This document shows positions 40,519-41,723 of a stretch of DNA of 41,723 nucleotides, one piece after another (position 1 is the first letter of the stretch; every line of letters begins with the position of its first letter). A model generated the notes under the pieces. The model made no database searches. It was not told the DNA's origin and was given only the letters and a program-made list of their open reading frames with translations. This DNA is from an uncultured Demequina sp. (GTDB taxonomy: Bacteria > Actinomycetota > Actinomycetes > Actinomycetales > Demequinaceae): positions 1-41,723 of the forward strand of contig NZ_CAJXJX010000003.1 in assembly GCF_913055775.1 (NCBI RefSeq), given 5' to 3'. A program made the position numbers and the translations under genes.

Positions 40519-41723
40519 TCACCGCCTCTTGCGCTTCTCGCGCACGCGCACAGAGATCTGGATCGGCGATCCCTCGAACCCGAAACGCTCGCGCAGTCGC
40601 CGCTCGATGAAACGACGGTACGTGGGATCGATGAAGCCGCTCGCGAAGATGACGAACCTCGGCGGCCGCGTGGACGCCTGCGTGCCGAACAGGATCTTGG
40701 GCTGCTTGCCGGAGCGCACCGGATGGGGATGCTCCGCGACCAGCTCTCCCAGGAAGGAGTTGAGCCGGCCCGTCGAGACGCGCTGATCCCAGCTGCCAAG
40801 CGCCAGGTCGATCGCGGGCACGAGCCGGTTCGTGTGCCAGCCCGTGCGTGCCGAGAGGTTGATCCGGAGCGCCCAGGGCAGCTGCACGAGGTCCTGCTCG
40901 ATGCTGCGCTCCAGCAGGAAGCGCTCGTCCTCACCCACCAGGTCCCACTTGTTGAACACCAGCACCAGCGCACGACCGGCGTCGACCACCTGAGAGATGA
41001 CGCGCGTGTCCTGGTCCGTGAGCGGCTGCGACGCGTCGAGCAGCACGAGCGCGACCTCGGCGCGATCGATCGCGGCACCCGTGCGCAGCGAGGCGTAGAA
41101 GTCCGCGCCCTTGGTCATGTGAACGCGGCGACGGATGCCTGCGGTGTCGACCAGCGTCCACGCGCGGCCGCCGATCTCGACGCGCTCGTCGACGGGGTCG
41201 CGCGTGGTGCCCGCGGTCTCGTCGACCACGACGCGACGCTCCCCCGCGAGCTGATTCAGAAGCGAGCTCTTCCCCACGTTGGGCCGGCCCACCAGCGCGA
41301 TGCGGCGCGGCGCCTCGGGGTCGATCTCGACCTCCGGCATCTCCGTGGGCAGTGCCGCGACAGCCGCGTCGAGCAGGTCGCCCGTGCCACGACCGTGCAG
41401 CGCGCTGACCGGGTACGGCTCGCCGAGCCCGAGGTTCCACAGCGCCGCGGCCTCGAGCTCGCCCTGCGGGCCGTCCACCTTGTTGGCGGCGAGGATCACC
41501 GGCTTGCCGGAGCGCCGGAGCAGCTTCACGACCTTCTCGTCCGACGCCGTCGCCCCGACCGTCGCGTCGACGACGAACAGGATCGCGTCCGCCATGTCGA
41601 TCGCGACCTCGGCCTGCTGAGCGACCGACAGGTCGAGGCCCTGGACCTTGGCCTCCCAGCCGCCGGTGTCCATGAGCATGAAGTCGGTGCCCGCCCACTC
41701 GGCCGGGTACGACACGCGATCGC
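40519..41723 (-). CDS. der: Ribosome-assembly GTPase Der/EngA (N terminus outside window)
   Basis: The last 400 or so residues of the double-GTPase Der. The first GTPase domain is cut: its switch II (DTGGWE) and NKVD remain. The second has GRPNVGKSS, the DTAGIRRR switch II, NKWD and SAR(TGWHTN). The C-terminal KH-like domain follows ([17 protein letters not shown]). Der is needed for assembly of the 50S ribosomal subunit. DTGGWE rather than DTGG(I/L) in domain one is typical of actinobacterial Der. The 5' end lies beyond the right edge. Between its stop and the DUF4865-like gene are 55 bases with nothing recognisable. Confidence 0.96.
   Translation of the reverse strand, partial: DRVSYPAEWAGTDFMLMDTGGWEAKVQGLDLSVAQQAEVAIDMADAILFVVDATVGATASDEKVVKLLRRSGKPVILAANKVDGPQGELEAAALWNLGLGEPYPVSALHGRGTGDLLDAAVAALPTEMPEVEIDPEAPRRIALVGRPNVGKSSLLNQLAGERRVVVDETAGTTRDPVDERVEIGGRAWTLVDTAGIRRRVHMTKGADFYASLRTGAAIDRAEVALVLLDASQPLTDQDTRVISQVVDAGRALVLVFNKWDLVGEDERFLLERSIEQDLVQLPWALRINLSARTGWHTNRLVPAIDLALGSWDQRVSTGRLNSFLGELVAEHPHPVRSGKQPKILFGTQASTRPPRFVIFASGFIDPTYRRFIERRLRERFGFEGSPIQISVRVREKRKRR

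Noticed and set aside
1-41723. CRISPR arrays, insertion sequences, prophage genes, rRNA.
   Set aside because: No regular repeat-spacer pattern, transposase, phage structural gene or rRNA sequence was seen on either strand.

Overview
The window is GC-rich throughout and its coding sequences favour G/C in third codon positions. The gene set (a RamB-type regulator between isocitrate lyase and malate synthase, a FabG4/MaoC/thiolase block, many TetR/MarR/IclR regulators) and the promoter style (TANNNT boxes 6-7 nt before start codons with no Shine-Dalgarno) point to a free-living, aerobic actinobacterium, probably of the Micrococcales. The species cannot be told from the sequence. I see no insertion sequence, prophage, CRISPR array or rRNA. 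No gap without a gene exceeds 300 bases.

Layout. (1) 1-5268: a partial IclR regulator and a MarR regulator face left. The MarR gene is divergent, across a near-perfect palindrome, from an operon for an SDR dehydrogenase, a metal-dependent amidohydrolase, a MaoC hydratase and an acyl-CoA ligase, probably a small carboxylate-degradation pathway. (2) 5313-10138: DNA polymerase IV, an orphan PD-(D/E)XK-like nuclease next to tRNA-Pro(GGG), a flavoprotein, a small CPVC membrane protein behind a CsoR-type copper operator, and a YitT membrane protein. (3) 10256-18724: a beta-oxidation block. A TetR regulator and an acyl-CoA oxidase-like enzyme run left; thiolase, FabG4-like reductase, MaoC hydratase, thioesterase and FadD run right. 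(4) 18786-22142: a 38-codon ORF, a DEAD-box helicase, twin GGGCCC palindromes and a core-only MetE-like methyltransferase. (5) 22246-26813: the glyoxylate shunt (aceA-aceB) with its own terminator and a divergent RamB-like regulator. (6) 26819-38034: a twelve-gene, tightly overlapping leftward operon coding for a complete Liv-type ABC importer, an acyl-CoA ligase, a TetR regulator, 3-hydroxybutyrate dehydrogenase, an alpha/beta hydrolase, both subunits of a 3-oxoacid CoA-transferase and an acetyl-CoA acetyltransferase. (7) 38168-41723: a membrane diguanylate cyclase, two small conserved proteins of unknown role, and the GTPase Der, cut by the window end.

How it fits together. Regions 1, 3, 5 and 6 all concern making acetyl-CoA from acids and assimilating it. 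The most striking unit is the operon of region 6. Read as a pathway it imports a substrate, frees or activates it, oxidises 3-hydroxybutyrate to acetoacetate, transfers CoA to it and cleaves acetoacetyl-CoA to acetyl-CoA. The neighbouring glyoxylate shunt could then turn acetyl-CoA into cell material. A 24-bp palindrome sits directly upstream of the first gene and a TetR gene lies inside the operon, so a self-regulated uptake-and-utilisation system for 3-hydroxybutyrate or its esters/oligomers is a reasonable hypothesis. The substrate of the transporter is inference.
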